A stretch of DNA of 58,593 nt from JAWXUD01 sp044432945. Lineage in GTDB: Bacteria; Cyanobacteriota; Vampirovibrionia; Gastranaerophilales; Gastranaerophilaceae. The stretch lies in contig JAWXUD010000008.1 of assembly GCA_044432945.1 (NCBI GenBank), positions 1-58,593 on the forward strand. The letters run 5' to 3'. The position numbers were made by a program, and so were the translations under genes. The notes under the pieces are model-generated. The model made no database searches. It saw only the letters and a list, made by a program, of their open reading frames with translations, and was not told the origin of the DNA. Of this stretch, positions 49,902 through 57,163 are shown in pieces (positions within the stretch are counted from its first letter, which is position 1; each line of letters begins with the position of its first letter).

Positions 49902-50810
49902 TTGCGAGTTCATTTGAAAGAAGACAATTCTAAATTGCCGAAAGATATAAATATAGCAAAATATGCAGGTTTCTGTTATGGCGTAAAAAGAGCCGTTGAA
50001 ACAGTTAAAAAACTTAAAATAGAAAATCCTGATAAAAATATTTTCATACTTGGAGAACTAATTCATAACGCACATGTTATTAATGAGCTTTCCGAATTAG
50101 GCATAAAAACTGTTAGTTCTATTAAAGAATTAGAAGGTAATAACGGAATTTGCGTTATAAGAAGCCATGGCGAAAGCCCAGAAATTATTGAAGAAATCCA
50201 ACAACTAGGGTTTGAGCTAATTGATTTGACTTGCCCTGATGTTAAAAAAGTTCAGCAAAAAGCAGTAGAAATGGCACAAAACGATGATTTTGTCATAATT
50301 GTTGGCAAAGCTCAACACCCCGAAGTCATTGCAATAAAAGCTAACGCTCAAAGATTTAGCGAAAAAGTAATTGTTGCCGCTAATATTGAAGAATTATTCA
50401 CCTATGAACAAGATATAAAATCACATAAAAAAGTTGGCGTTGTCGTGCAAACGACTCAAACTATTTCAACACTAAACTCTATTGTTGAATACCTAATCCC
50501 AATTTCAAAAGAATTACACATCGCAAACACAATTTGCACAAGCACTTCTATTAGACAAAATGAAGCCAAAAAATTAGCCCAAAATTCTAAATTGATGGTA
50601 GTTGTCGGCTCTAAAAAAAGTGCCAATACAACTCATTTGACAGAAATTTTATCAAATATCACTGATACAATTCACATAGAAAACGTTGAAGAATTACAAA
50701 ATTATACTGGTATAATCGAAGCCAGCGAAAAAATTTCGATTACAGCAGGAGCATCAACTCCACAAAAAATAATTGATAACGTGTTTAATAAAATAAGAAA
50801 GGAACATTAA
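49902..50810 (+). CDS. ispH: 4-hydroxy-3-methylbut-2-enyl diphosphate reductase
   Basis: IspH makes isopentenyl and dimethylallyl diphosphate in the last step of the MEP pathway, using a 4Fe-4S cluster. The 302-residue protein has the three cluster cysteines in YAGFCYGVKRAVE, DLTCPDVKKVQ and ANTICTSTSIRQNEA, plus HNAHVINEL, IRSHGESPE, IIVGKAQHPEV, VVQTTQT and VVVGSKKSANTTHL. No ATG is available before the domain, so translation starts at a TTG (49902 or 49914). rpsA follows after 1 nt. In some clostridia these two are fused into one protein; here they are separate. Confidence 0.94.
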   Translation: MRVHLKEDNSKLPKDINIAKYAGFCYGVKRAVETVKKLKIENPDKNIFILGELIHNAHVINELSELGIKTVSSIKELEGNNGICVIRSHGESPEIIEEIQQLGFELIDLTCPDVKKVQQKAVEMAQNDDFVIIVGKAQHPEVIAIKANAQRFSEKVIVAANIEELFTYEQDIKSHKKVGVVVQTTQTISTLNSIVEYLIPISKELHIANTICTSTSIRQNEAKKLAQNSKLMVVVGSKKSANTTHLTEILSNITDTIHIENVEELQNYTGIIEASEKISITAGASTPQKIIDNVFNKIRKEH

Positions 50811-50811
50811 A

Positions 50812-51879
50812 ATGACACAAACATTAGACAAATCATCTTTAGATGAATTTGAAAGCTTGCTAGAAGCATCTTTCGCAAAATCACTTTCAGTAGCTGACAT
50901 CGTTGAAGGTACTGTACTTAGAAAAGAAAACGATGGCTATTTGATTAGCGTTAAAGGAGCTAAAACAGAAGCTTTTTTAAACAACAAAGAAATCTCTAAC
51001 TCAGACGATTCAGAAACATTACAAATCGGAGATGTTAAAGAATTTTATTTATTAAAAGAAGAAAACGATGATCATGGCATGCAATTATCTTTAAAAAGAT
51101 TGGCATTTGCACAAGCTTGGTCACAACTAAACGAATCAAAAATTAACGGAGATACAATTTTAGTAAAAGTTCTATCTGTTGTTAAAGGCGGAGTTTTGGT
51201 TGAAGTTGCTGATTTAAGAGGGTTTATCCCATCTTCTCAATTGAGAACTGGTACTCCTTTTGAAGGCTTAATCGATACTAAAGTTGAAGTTAAAATCCTT
51301 GAAGCTGACCCTAAGAAAAACAAATTAATCTTATCTCAAAGATTGGCTGTTGCTGAACAACGTGATCAAGTTGTTGACAACATTATTTCTAACCTTGAAG
51401 AAGGTGCTGTTGTTAAAGGTGAAGTAGTAAGAATCGCTGATTTTGGTGCATTCATTGACATCAACGGTATCGATGGTTTGTTACCGATTTCTGAAGTTTC
51501 TTGGACAAGAATCAAACACCCATCTGATATTATCACTTTAGGCGAAACTATCGAAGTTAAAATCATTAAAATCGATACTGAACTAAAAAGAATTTCATTG
51601 TCTTTAAAAAGAATGGGCGAAGATCCATGGGAACAAATCGAAGGCGAATTTAAAGAAGGTCAAGTAATCACTGGTACTGTTAATAAAATCACTGGATTTG
51701 GTGCATTTATCAACATTTTCCCTGGTGTTGAAGCTTTATTGCCTGTTTCTGAAATGTCAGAAGAAATGGTTAACCCATTCAACTTGTACAAAGTTGGCGA
51801 CAGTGTTGAAGTTTTAATCAAAAAATTCACTCCTGTTGAACACAGAATTGCATTAAGTATTATCGATATCCAAAAATAA
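50812..51879 (+). CDS. rpsA: 30S ribosomal protein S1, four-domain form
   Basis: S1 binds mRNA on the 30S subunit. The 355-residue protein has four S1 (OB-fold) domains at about residues 27-100, 112-185, 198-270 and 284-355. Examples are GAVVKGEVVRIADFGAFIDI and GQVITGTVNKITGFGAFINI. It is shorter than the six-domain E. coli S1, as in many Gram-positive and cyanobacterial relatives. AAAGGA lies 7-8 nt before the ATG, within the end of ispH, so translation is probably coupled. A strong terminator follows. Confidence 0.92.
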   Translation: MTQTLDKSSLDEFESLLEASFAKSLSVADIVEGTVLRKENDGYLISVKGAKTEAFLNNKEISNSDDSETLQIGDVKEFYLLKEENDDHGMQLSLKRLAFAQAWSQLNESKINGDTILVKVLSVVKGGVLVEVADLRGFIPSSQLRTGTPFEGLIDTKVEVKILEADPKKNKLILSQRLAVAEQRDQVVDNIISNLEEGAVVKGEVVRIADFGAFIDINGIDGLLPISEVSWTRIKHPSDIITLGETIEVKIIKIDTELKRISLSLKRMGEDPWEQIEGEFKEGQVITGTVNKITGFGAFINIFPGVEALLPVSEMSEEMVNPFNLYKVGDSVEVLIKKFTPVEHRIALSIIDIQK

Positions 51880-51898
51880 TATTTCAATTCATATTTTT

Positions 51899-51933
51899 AA
51901 AACCCCTGTTTTTTAAATAAGCAGGGGTTTTTT
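51899..51933 (+). terminator. Terminator of ispH-rpsA
   Basis: AAAACCCCTG (51899-51908) and CAGGGGTTTT (51922-51931) form a stem followed by further Ts. Confidence 0.85.
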
Positions 51934-51980
51934 AATGTTTAATTTTTATTACGAAATAAGGTTCAAATATAACAAATAAT

Positions 51981-52292
51981 TTATTCTAAATTTTTAGCAA
52001 CTTTATATAAAGTAAACTGCTTATCTTTGTTTAAATTATCAAAAATCCTATTAATTTCAGATTTAAAATCAATATCATTTTCATTAGCAAACTGAAAAAA
52101 CTCACAGATATTAACCCCTAAAACAGTTGCAATTTTCTCTAAAGTACCTAATGTCGGGAAGTTACGCCCAACCTCTAATTTACTAATATAACCAAAATCC
52201 AAATCAACAGCTTCCGCTAATTGCTCTTGTGTGATTTTTTTATTCTTACGGATTTCTTTTATTTTAAGCCCTATTAATTCTTTTGTATTCAT
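51981..52292 (-). CDS. XRE-family HTH regulator of cassette 5
   Basis: This 103-residue protein has an N-terminal XRE domain (residues about 8-64; ITQEQLAEAVDLDFGYISKLEVG) and a helical tail (about 70-103). Length and layout match the cassette 2 regulator (KELIGLKIKEIR, RNFPT), so these two form one subtype. GAGGGTGGGAT stands directly before the ATG. It is divergent from the pseudopilin at 52,475. A perfect inverted repeat lies directly upstream of that gene's -35 hexamer. Confidence 0.85.
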   Translation of the reverse strand: MNTKELIGLKIKEIRKNKKITQEQLAEAVDLDFGYISKLEVGRNFPTLGTLEKIATVLGVNICEFFQFANENDIDFKSEINRIFDNLNKDKQFTLYKVAKNLE

Positions 52293-52344
52293 ATCCCACC
52301 CTCATCTTTTAAATTGTAATAATTTAAAACAAATAAAAAAGGTA

Positions 52345-52409
52345 GTTCATGTGCTTTTTTCATATCGAATATGAAATATATTGACAATTTTAGCTTTTCA
52401 TGTGATATT
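52345..52409 (+). promoter_or_regulatory. Promoter and operator of cassette 5
   Basis: TTGACA (52381-52386) and GATATT (52404-52409) are 17 bp apart. TTTCATAT (52358-52365) and ATATGAAA (52369-52376) are perfect inverted repeats around CGA, ending 4 bp before the -35. A related TTCATGTG occurs at 52346-52353 and again at 52397-52404, over the spacer and -10. The pattern suggests several XRE binding sites. Confidence 0.65.
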
Positions 52410-52474
52410 TATAGAAAAAATAGGACATAAAATGCTAGAAATATAATTACAGATAACAATGAAAGGAGAATTAT

Positions 52475-53809
52475 ATGTTTAAAATTAAAAAAGAATTTAT
52501 ACCAAGCAACGTCATTCCGAATTTACAGATTTTTGACTGTGACGAGAACCCTTTGCTAAACCGAATTCAAGGTGACAGTCGCATTCCCCTCCGATGGAAC
52601 GCAAGCGAGCAGAGGCAGAAAACGAACCCGTCTGTTCGAGCGGGAGTAATTCCCCTCCACTGGAGGGGTGACCGTGAGGTCGGGGTGGTTTCAATTGCGA
52701 AACGTTCTGCGTTTACGCTTGCTGAAGTGTTGATAACCCTTGGTATCATCGGTGTTGTATCGGCGATGACGATACCGAATTTAGTTAGCAATTATCAATA
52801 TAAAGCGTTGGACACTAAAAAAACGTTATTTCAAGAGCGACTTTATGAAGCGATGAATCAGATGAGGTTTCATGAAAAGCTTACTGGATATTCTGACGCT
52901 GAGGATTTTGTCGCAGAATTAGGAAAATATTTAAAAATTAATGAAACTTGTGATTTGACTGATATGACAGATTGTTTTCCTGATGTTGCGATAAGCTCAT
53001 GTGATGAAAAAGTATATGTTGAGGATTTAAAAACAGGTGAAGATTTTGCAGCAGACGTTCTAAACAGAGATTATACAAGTGATAACGTTGGAATAGTTTT
53101 AGCTGACGGTACAAAAGCAATTATTAATTATGACCTAGATTGCGAGTGGCTTGACCCATATGAGAGTGGACTGAATAGATACGAGGCAACGCAATGCGTT
53201 GCGATAATCGCTGATATGAATGGTAACGCTGGTAAAAACATGGTTGGTAGTGATATCGTTGCGATAAATTCATCGTTAGGGATTAATATTGAAGGTTTAG
53301 ACGCTTGTTGGGATACATCAGACACGCCAATCACCGCACTCAATACTTGCGATGGACAATCTGAATGGGATAGTGCATTTACAACAACAGCTCAAGAAGC
53401 GTGGCTTGCTGATAGTAGCGTAAATGGTACTCCAGATTGTACAAAAAACTATTGGGCAGGTGCGTATAAAGCATGTAGCGATGCAGGCAAATCAGTACCG
53501 ACATTGTCTGAATGGGCATATCTTGCACAATATTTGTATGACCTAGATTACACACCTGGGGATACTACTAATATTACTTCAGGAATTACATTTAATGAAA
53601 CAAAAGGTAATGAGTTATCGATGACATTTAATACTAGCGATGTAGGGAATTTTCGTTATTGGTCAGATACATCATCAAGTGACGTTACAGCATATAATAG
53701 AACATTTTATAGCACCGGGACTATCATAGATGGTTTTGCAAGTGGCGACACTACTTATGGTGACAATTTGAAATCATATTCACCAGTAAATGCACGTTGT
53801 GTGAAGTAA
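52475..53809 (+). CDS. Pseudopilin-like protein with repeat-derived leader (cassette 5)
   Basis: The 444-residue precursor begins MFKIKKEFIPSNVIPNLQIF, has a leader of about 80 residues encoded by a palindromic element, and then AKRSA|FTLAEVLITLGIIGV. AAAGGAG precedes ATG 52475. The codon that is ATG in cassette 3 (22346) is ATT here; an in-frame GTG at 52685 is the only nearby alternative start. The N-terminal module is nearly identical to cassettes 2 and 3. The C-terminal part is conserved up to NYWAGAYKACSDAGK and then varies (YLAQYLYDLDY, FRYWSDTSSSDVTAYNR, NLKSYSPVNARCVK). A terminator follows. Likely an exported, disulfide-rich pilus-tip or adhesin-like protein. Confidence 0.83.
   Translation: MFKIKKEFIPSNVIPNLQIFDCDENPLLNRIQGDSRIPLRWNASEQRQKTNPSVRAGVIPLHWRGDREVGVVSIAKRSAFTLAEVLITLGIIGVVSAMTIPNLVSNYQYKALDTKKTLFQERLYEAMNQMRFHEKLTGYSDAEDFVAELGKYLKINETCDLTDMTDCFPDVAISSCDEKVYVEDLKTGEDFAADVLNRDYTSDNVGIVLADGTKAIINYDLDCEWLDPYESGLNRYEATQCVAIIADMNGNAGKNMVGSDIVAINSSLGINIEGLDACWDTSDTPITALNTCDGQSEWDSAFTTTAQEAWLADSSVNGTPDCTKNYWAGAYKACSDAGKSVPTLSEWAYLAQYLYDLDYTPGDTTNITSGITFNETKGNELSMTFNTSDVGNFRYWSDTSSSDVTAYNRTFYSTGTIIDGFASGDTTYGDNLKSYSPVNARCVK
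52509..52693 (+). repeat. Compound palindromic element in the cassette 5 leader
   Basis: This is a diverged copy of the element at 22159-22344, from ACGTCATTCCGAATTTACAG to CGGGGTGGTTTC. It includes ATTCCCCTCCGATGG, GTTCGAGCGGG and TCCCCTCCACTGGAGGGG. It has no stop codon in the pseudopilin frame. Confidence 0.75.
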
Positions 53810-53833
53810 CAAAATATTCAACCACAATCAAAT

Positions 53834-53864
53834 AAAAAGTTCTCTTATTTAGAGAACTTTTTTT
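53834..53864 (+). terminator. Terminator after cassette 5
   Basis: AAAAAGTTCTC (53834-53844) and GAGAACTTTTT (53852-53862) form an 11-bp stem followed by Ts. It lies between convergent genes. Confidence 0.8.
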
Positions 53865-53881
53865 AATTAATATAAAACAAA

Positions 53882-54700
53882 TTATTCTTTAGGTATTCCT
53901 TTATTTTTAAGTCTTTGTTCAATTTTTCTATACCATTTTAATTTTTGCTTAAACAACACTCGATAATTTGACAAATCCCCTTTTGAAATACTCAAAAACT
54001 GGCTGTCACAGACTTCAGTCAAACGTTGCTCTAAAAAATGTGTATATTCTTTTCTATCAATTTTTCTCGAGTTATCAAGACTAATCACTTTCCCAAATTC
54101 AACAACAACCTCTGGACGGTTATCTCTAAAAAAACAATAATCCATCGATACAGGTATCAAATTAATTTTACCATATTTTTTCACAGCGTTTTGTGCGATA
54201 AACGTAAGCCCTGTTTGGAATTCAAACGGTCTGAAATGTGGTGGACGGATAATCCCTTGTGGAAAAATACACAATATATTATTCAAGTCACCAACACATT
54301 CAACAGAATATTTCAATGCTTTCATCGCTGATTGGGGAGATTTTTTATTAACAGAGAACGCACCACCACGTCTTAAAAGCGGAAATCTGTTAAGCTCTTC
54401 CACCATCAACCTGATTTCTTTGTGAAAAATCCTATGAGTAATATTATAAAGAACAATTCCGTCCCACCAATTGCTATGTGGTGCGAAAAGTATCGTTGGA
54501 ACACCTTCTTCAGCCTCAAAATAATTTTCTGCCCCTTTATAACGAAACGCAAAAAAACGATTTTGCAACATATTAAAGAAAAAAGAATTAGCAACCCACA
54601 ACCAAAATCTATTAGTTCTTGCTGGTGCGAAAGTTTCTTCCTTATTTCTCAATTTTGTCGGTGGAATATCAGAATATAATTGTTCTTCTTCTACTATCAT
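53882..54700 (-). CDS. Lysophospholipid acyltransferase (PlsC-like)
   Basis: This 272-residue protein has the acyltransferase motif HSNWWD (H-x4-D) and the second and third blocks GGAFSVNKKSPQSAM and FPQGIIRPP (the usual FPEG with Q for E). It probably acylates lysophosphatidic acid or a related lipid at the membrane; the substrate is not certain. A region at about 25-50 is hydrophobic or aromatic (FWLWVANSFFFNML). ATG 54700 is preferred, since TACAAT (54707-54712) lies 6 nt upstream with TTGCAA (54729-54734) at 16-bp spacing and there is no Shine-Dalgarno sequence. An in-frame ATG at 54727 is an alternative. Confidence 0.87.
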   Translation of the reverse strand: MIVEEEQLYSDIPPTKLRNKEETFAPARTNRFWLWVANSFFFNMLQNRFFAFRYKGAENYFEAEEGVPTILFAPHSNWWDGIVLYNITHRIFHKEIRLMVEELNRFPLLRRGGAFSVNKKSPQSAMKALKYSVECVGDLNNILCIFPQGIIRPPHFRPFEFQTGLTFIAQNAVKKYGKINLIPVSMDYCFFRDNRPEVVVEFGKVISLDNSRKIDRKEYTHFLEQRLTEVCDSQFLSISKGDLSNYRVLFKQKLKWYRKIEQRLKNKGIPKE

Positions 54701-54819
54701 ATATTTATTGTACACCGATTTGAACATTTTGCAAATACCTGAATGGTTTATTTTTAAGAAAAGTTAACAATTAACCCCAATAAAAACCCTATTTTCTTGT
54801 AATTAGATTTTTTTTGTCG

Positions 54820-54982
54820 TAACCTTAAATCAACATTCAAGAGGAAATCGATGTGAAATTCATCAACTGTGCCGCAACCGTAAAGTCGGAATACTCAGAA
54901 AAATCCTTAATTTTCACCGAGCAGTGGAGTTTAAGACAATATTTTTTCTGTTATCCTCTCGAATTATAATAGAGGATTTTTT
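54820..54982 (+). promoter_or_regulatory. Cobalamin riboswitch with terminator/SD-sequestering expression platform
   Basis: The aptamer core AAGAGGAAATCGATGTGAAA (54839-54858), then CATCAACTGTGCCGCAACCG (54871-54880 region) and GTCGGAATACTC (54885-54896), matches the conserved B12-box and core of the cobalamin riboswitch family. GATG/CATC can form a stem within it, and GAG/CTC another. Downstream, ATCCTCT/AGAGGAT (54953-54977) plus T6 form a terminator whose 3' arm is the Shine-Dalgarno sequence of the next gene. The 5' arm (TCCTCT, 54954-54959) can instead pair with AGAGGA (54840-54845) of the aptamer, which would give the ON state without ligand. The family identification is firm; the switching model is inferred. 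Confidence 0.85.
54953..54982 (+). terminator. Regulated terminator of the riboswitch
   Basis: ATCCTCT (54953-54959) and AGAGGAT (54971-54977) form a 7-bp stem with T6 after it, 1 nt before ATG 54984 minus the AA. The same AGAGGA is the ribosome-binding site, so folding would block both transcription and translation. Confidence 0.75.
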
Positions 54983-54983
54983 A

Positions 54984-55667
54984 ATGCAATTAGGCACACT
55001 TCAAGCAAATAAAATGAAATCAGGGACTTGCCCTCACGGCATGCCACTTGGAGCATGCCCTATTTGCAACGGAATGTCTGGCGGTGGTATTGGCAAAAAT
55101 GCGGTTAGAAAACCAGGAGAAATGACTTGGAGTCAATGTGCAGCTATAGGTGCGATGCTTAAAGCTAGAGAGCAAGCAAAAACTGAACAGAAACAAGAAC
55201 TTTTAGATTTAGCACAAAAAGCTCAACTTTTTAGAGATGCGATAATGAACGCTAGTCTAAAATTAGATAACGTAGCTAAATTTTTCACGCAAAATACTCC
55301 AGCGATAATAGCAAAACCAGTAAACTTCATTCTAAACAATATTATTGGCGGTGTCATGAGATTAATCGCACAATTACCAGTCGCTGTAGCAAATGTAATA
55401 CAAAATATTCAAAAAAAATTCGCCGACATATCAGATAAATTAACAGCTATGATGGGCGAATTAAAAGCCGCTATCAACAAAAAAGTATCTGATGCGTTTG
55501 AAAACGCCAAAAAGAAAATTAAATCCATATTCAAAATTTTCTACACAGCTGAAAACCAAAACGATGACAAACAAATCGATGAAACAAAAAAAGCTTTTAA
55601 ATTAAAAACATTTATACACGGGCTTTATAAAAAATTAAGCAAGGATAATGAAAATGAAAGCAACTAA
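54984..55667 (+). CDS. Riboswitch-controlled protein with CPHG/CPIC motif, unknown function
   Basis: This 227-residue protein starts MQLGTLQANKMKSGT. Cys16, His18, Cys25 and Cys28 (CPHGMPLGACPICNGMSGG) look like a small zinc or metal knuckle. Residues about 55-90 are a charged helix (KAREQAKTEQKQELLDLAQKA), residues about 105-140 an amphipathic or hydrophobic stretch (IAKPVNFILNNIIGGVMRLI), and the tail is basic and helical. ATG 54984 is the start because AGAGGA lies 7 nt upstream. It is the first gene after the cobalamin riboswitch and overlaps the next gene, so it is regulated by B12. No B12-synthesis, transport or B12-dependent enzyme motif is seen. Confidence 0.75.
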   Translation: MQLGTLQANKMKSGTCPHGMPLGACPICNGMSGGGIGKNAVRKPGEMTWSQCAAIGAMLKAREQAKTEQKQELLDLAQKAQLFRDAIMNASLKLDNVAKFFTQNTPAIIAKPVNFILNNIIGGVMRLIAQLPVAVANVIQNIQKKFADISDKLTAMMGELKAAINKKVSDAFENAKKKIKSIFKIFYTAENQNDDKQIDETKKAFKLKTFIHGLYKKLSKDNENESN

Positions 55668-57150
55668 CCAATTTTATGATAAAGATTTAACCAGACGAAA
55701 TCTGACAACCTCACAACAAAAAAACAACGCCAACACAAAAGAAGGAGTTGTTGTAAATTCGTTTATAAAAGATTGTCCTGAATGCAAAGTGAGCCTACAC
55801 GATGTTTACGATTCCTTAGTAATCTCATCAAACACGCCTATGCCAAAACAACTAAACGAACCAAAAACAAAAGAAAAAAATCTAATTCCAATTAGTGGCA
55901 TAACAGTCGGTGTAATGGGTGCATTAACTGCGACAACGGCGTTCATACAACACAGTGCGAAAATAAATCTTAATATGGACAAAATGAAAAAGCTTCCATC
56001 AACAATCAGAAACGTTGCAATCAACGATGAAGCACAACAAGCGATATATCAAGTGGTTCAATGCCCTAACAAACAAACAATAGTCGCTGGTGCTGGCGTA
56101 ATCGTACTTACTGCCGCCGCTTTTATGAGCAAAACTTTTATCGATGGGTTCAAAGAAGTCTGGGTGAAGAAAAAAGAAGCAAACATCGAAAAAAATTTAC
56201 AAGAAAAATTAATCGATATCGAAACTCAATCATTCTCTGGCAAAATTCAAATTACTAGAAGCATGATGAGCGAAAAAGCTAAAGAATTTTCAAAAATCTT
56301 AGAAAATAATAATGACGAAACACAAAATAAACCTCAAAGCTTTATGAGCAAATTCATGCCAGCATTCGGCAAAAACTCCCAAAATACCAACAACAAAAAT
56401 GACAAAAATAGCCTTAATTATTTCCTTCTAGGCACGGCAACACTAGCAACAATAGTCGGCTTAGGATATATGGCAATGAGAAACCTCTCAAAATCTCGTG
56501 GACATCTGGACAAATTAATAGGAGAAATTAGAGGCGAAATAGACACAATAGTAACGAAAACAACAGAAACCCCAACAAAAGAAGAACTCTCTAATTTGAA
56601 AAACTTGTTTATTTCTGTCCAATCACACCCAACAGAAATGGCTGAAAAACTAGGAAAAACAAAATGGAGCAAAGAAGATATCACAAAATTCATCAAAGAA
56701 ACATCTACTGAGATAAATAAATCAACTGTAGACGCTAATATTTATTGCGGTGGGGGCAAAACCCCAAAACCAACTTTCTACTCGCACGTAGATGATTATC
56801 GTGCATTCTTTTATAACTATCTTTTAGACACTGACAACAAACAGTTCAAAGCACTGTTCTTTGGAATAACAGGCATGAGTGCATTAAGCTATGGTGGAAA
56901 AGTTCTTGGCGATGGCGTGAAAGAAGTTCAAGTTAAAAAAATTAACGCAGAAACTGAACTAGATCTGCAACAAAGACTTGTATCTACTGAATTGAAAAAC
57001 TTTAAATCAAAAAAAAGTGCCGCCATAGAACCACTGGTCGATGAGTTTTATAAACAAGTGGAAAACGACAAGCCTAAAGAAGAATTGAAAGTCATGGCTG
57101 ATAATATATTATTTGAAATCAAAAACGGTCCTCCGTTCGTATATTCATAA
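55654..57150 (+). CDS. Riboswitch-controlled membrane protein with internal duplication
   Basis: This protein of 498 residues has CPEC near residue 41 and about four hydrophobic segments, near 78-98 (ISGITVGVMGALTATTAFI), 142-162, 255-275 and 400-418. Two stretches are similar: about 163-198 (DGFKEVWVKKKEANIEKNLQ) and about 419-451 (DGVKEVQVKKINAETELDLQ), each just after a hydrophobic segment, which suggests an internal duplication. ATG 55654 has AAGGAT 7 nt upstream and overlaps the previous gene; ATG 55648 is an alternative. It is part of the riboswitch operon. No known family is recognised. Confidence 0.75.
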   Translation: MKATNQFYDKDLTRRNLTTSQQKNNANTKEGVVVNSFIKDCPECKVSLHDVYDSLVISSNTPMPKQLNEPKTKEKNLIPISGITVGVMGALTATTAFIQHSAKINLNMDKMKKLPSTIRNVAINDEAQQAIYQVVQCPNKQTIVAGAGVIVLTAAAFMSKTFIDGFKEVWVKKKEANIEKNLQEKLIDIETQSFSGKIQITRSMMSEKAKEFSKILENNNDETQNKPQSFMSKFMPAFGKNSQNTNNKNDKNSLNYFLLGTATLATIVGLGYMAMRNLSKSRGHLDKLIGEIRGEIDTIVTKTTETPTKEELSNLKNLFISVQSHPTEMAEKLGKTKWSKEDITKFIKETSTEINKSTVDANIYCGGGKTPKPTFYSHVDDYRAFFYNYLLDTDNKQFKALFFGITGMSALSYGGKVLGDGVKEVQVKKINAETELDLQQRLVSTELKNFKSKKSAAIEPLVDEFYKQVENDKPKEELKVMADNILFEIKNGPPFVYS

Positions 57151-57163
57151 AATTGGAACTCAA

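Noticed and set aside
10025..53809. Diversity-generating retroelement
   Set aside because: The lectin-like C-termini suggested it, but I see no reverse transcriptase, no template repeat and no adenine-specific substitution pattern in the window. It remains possible elsewhere in the genome.
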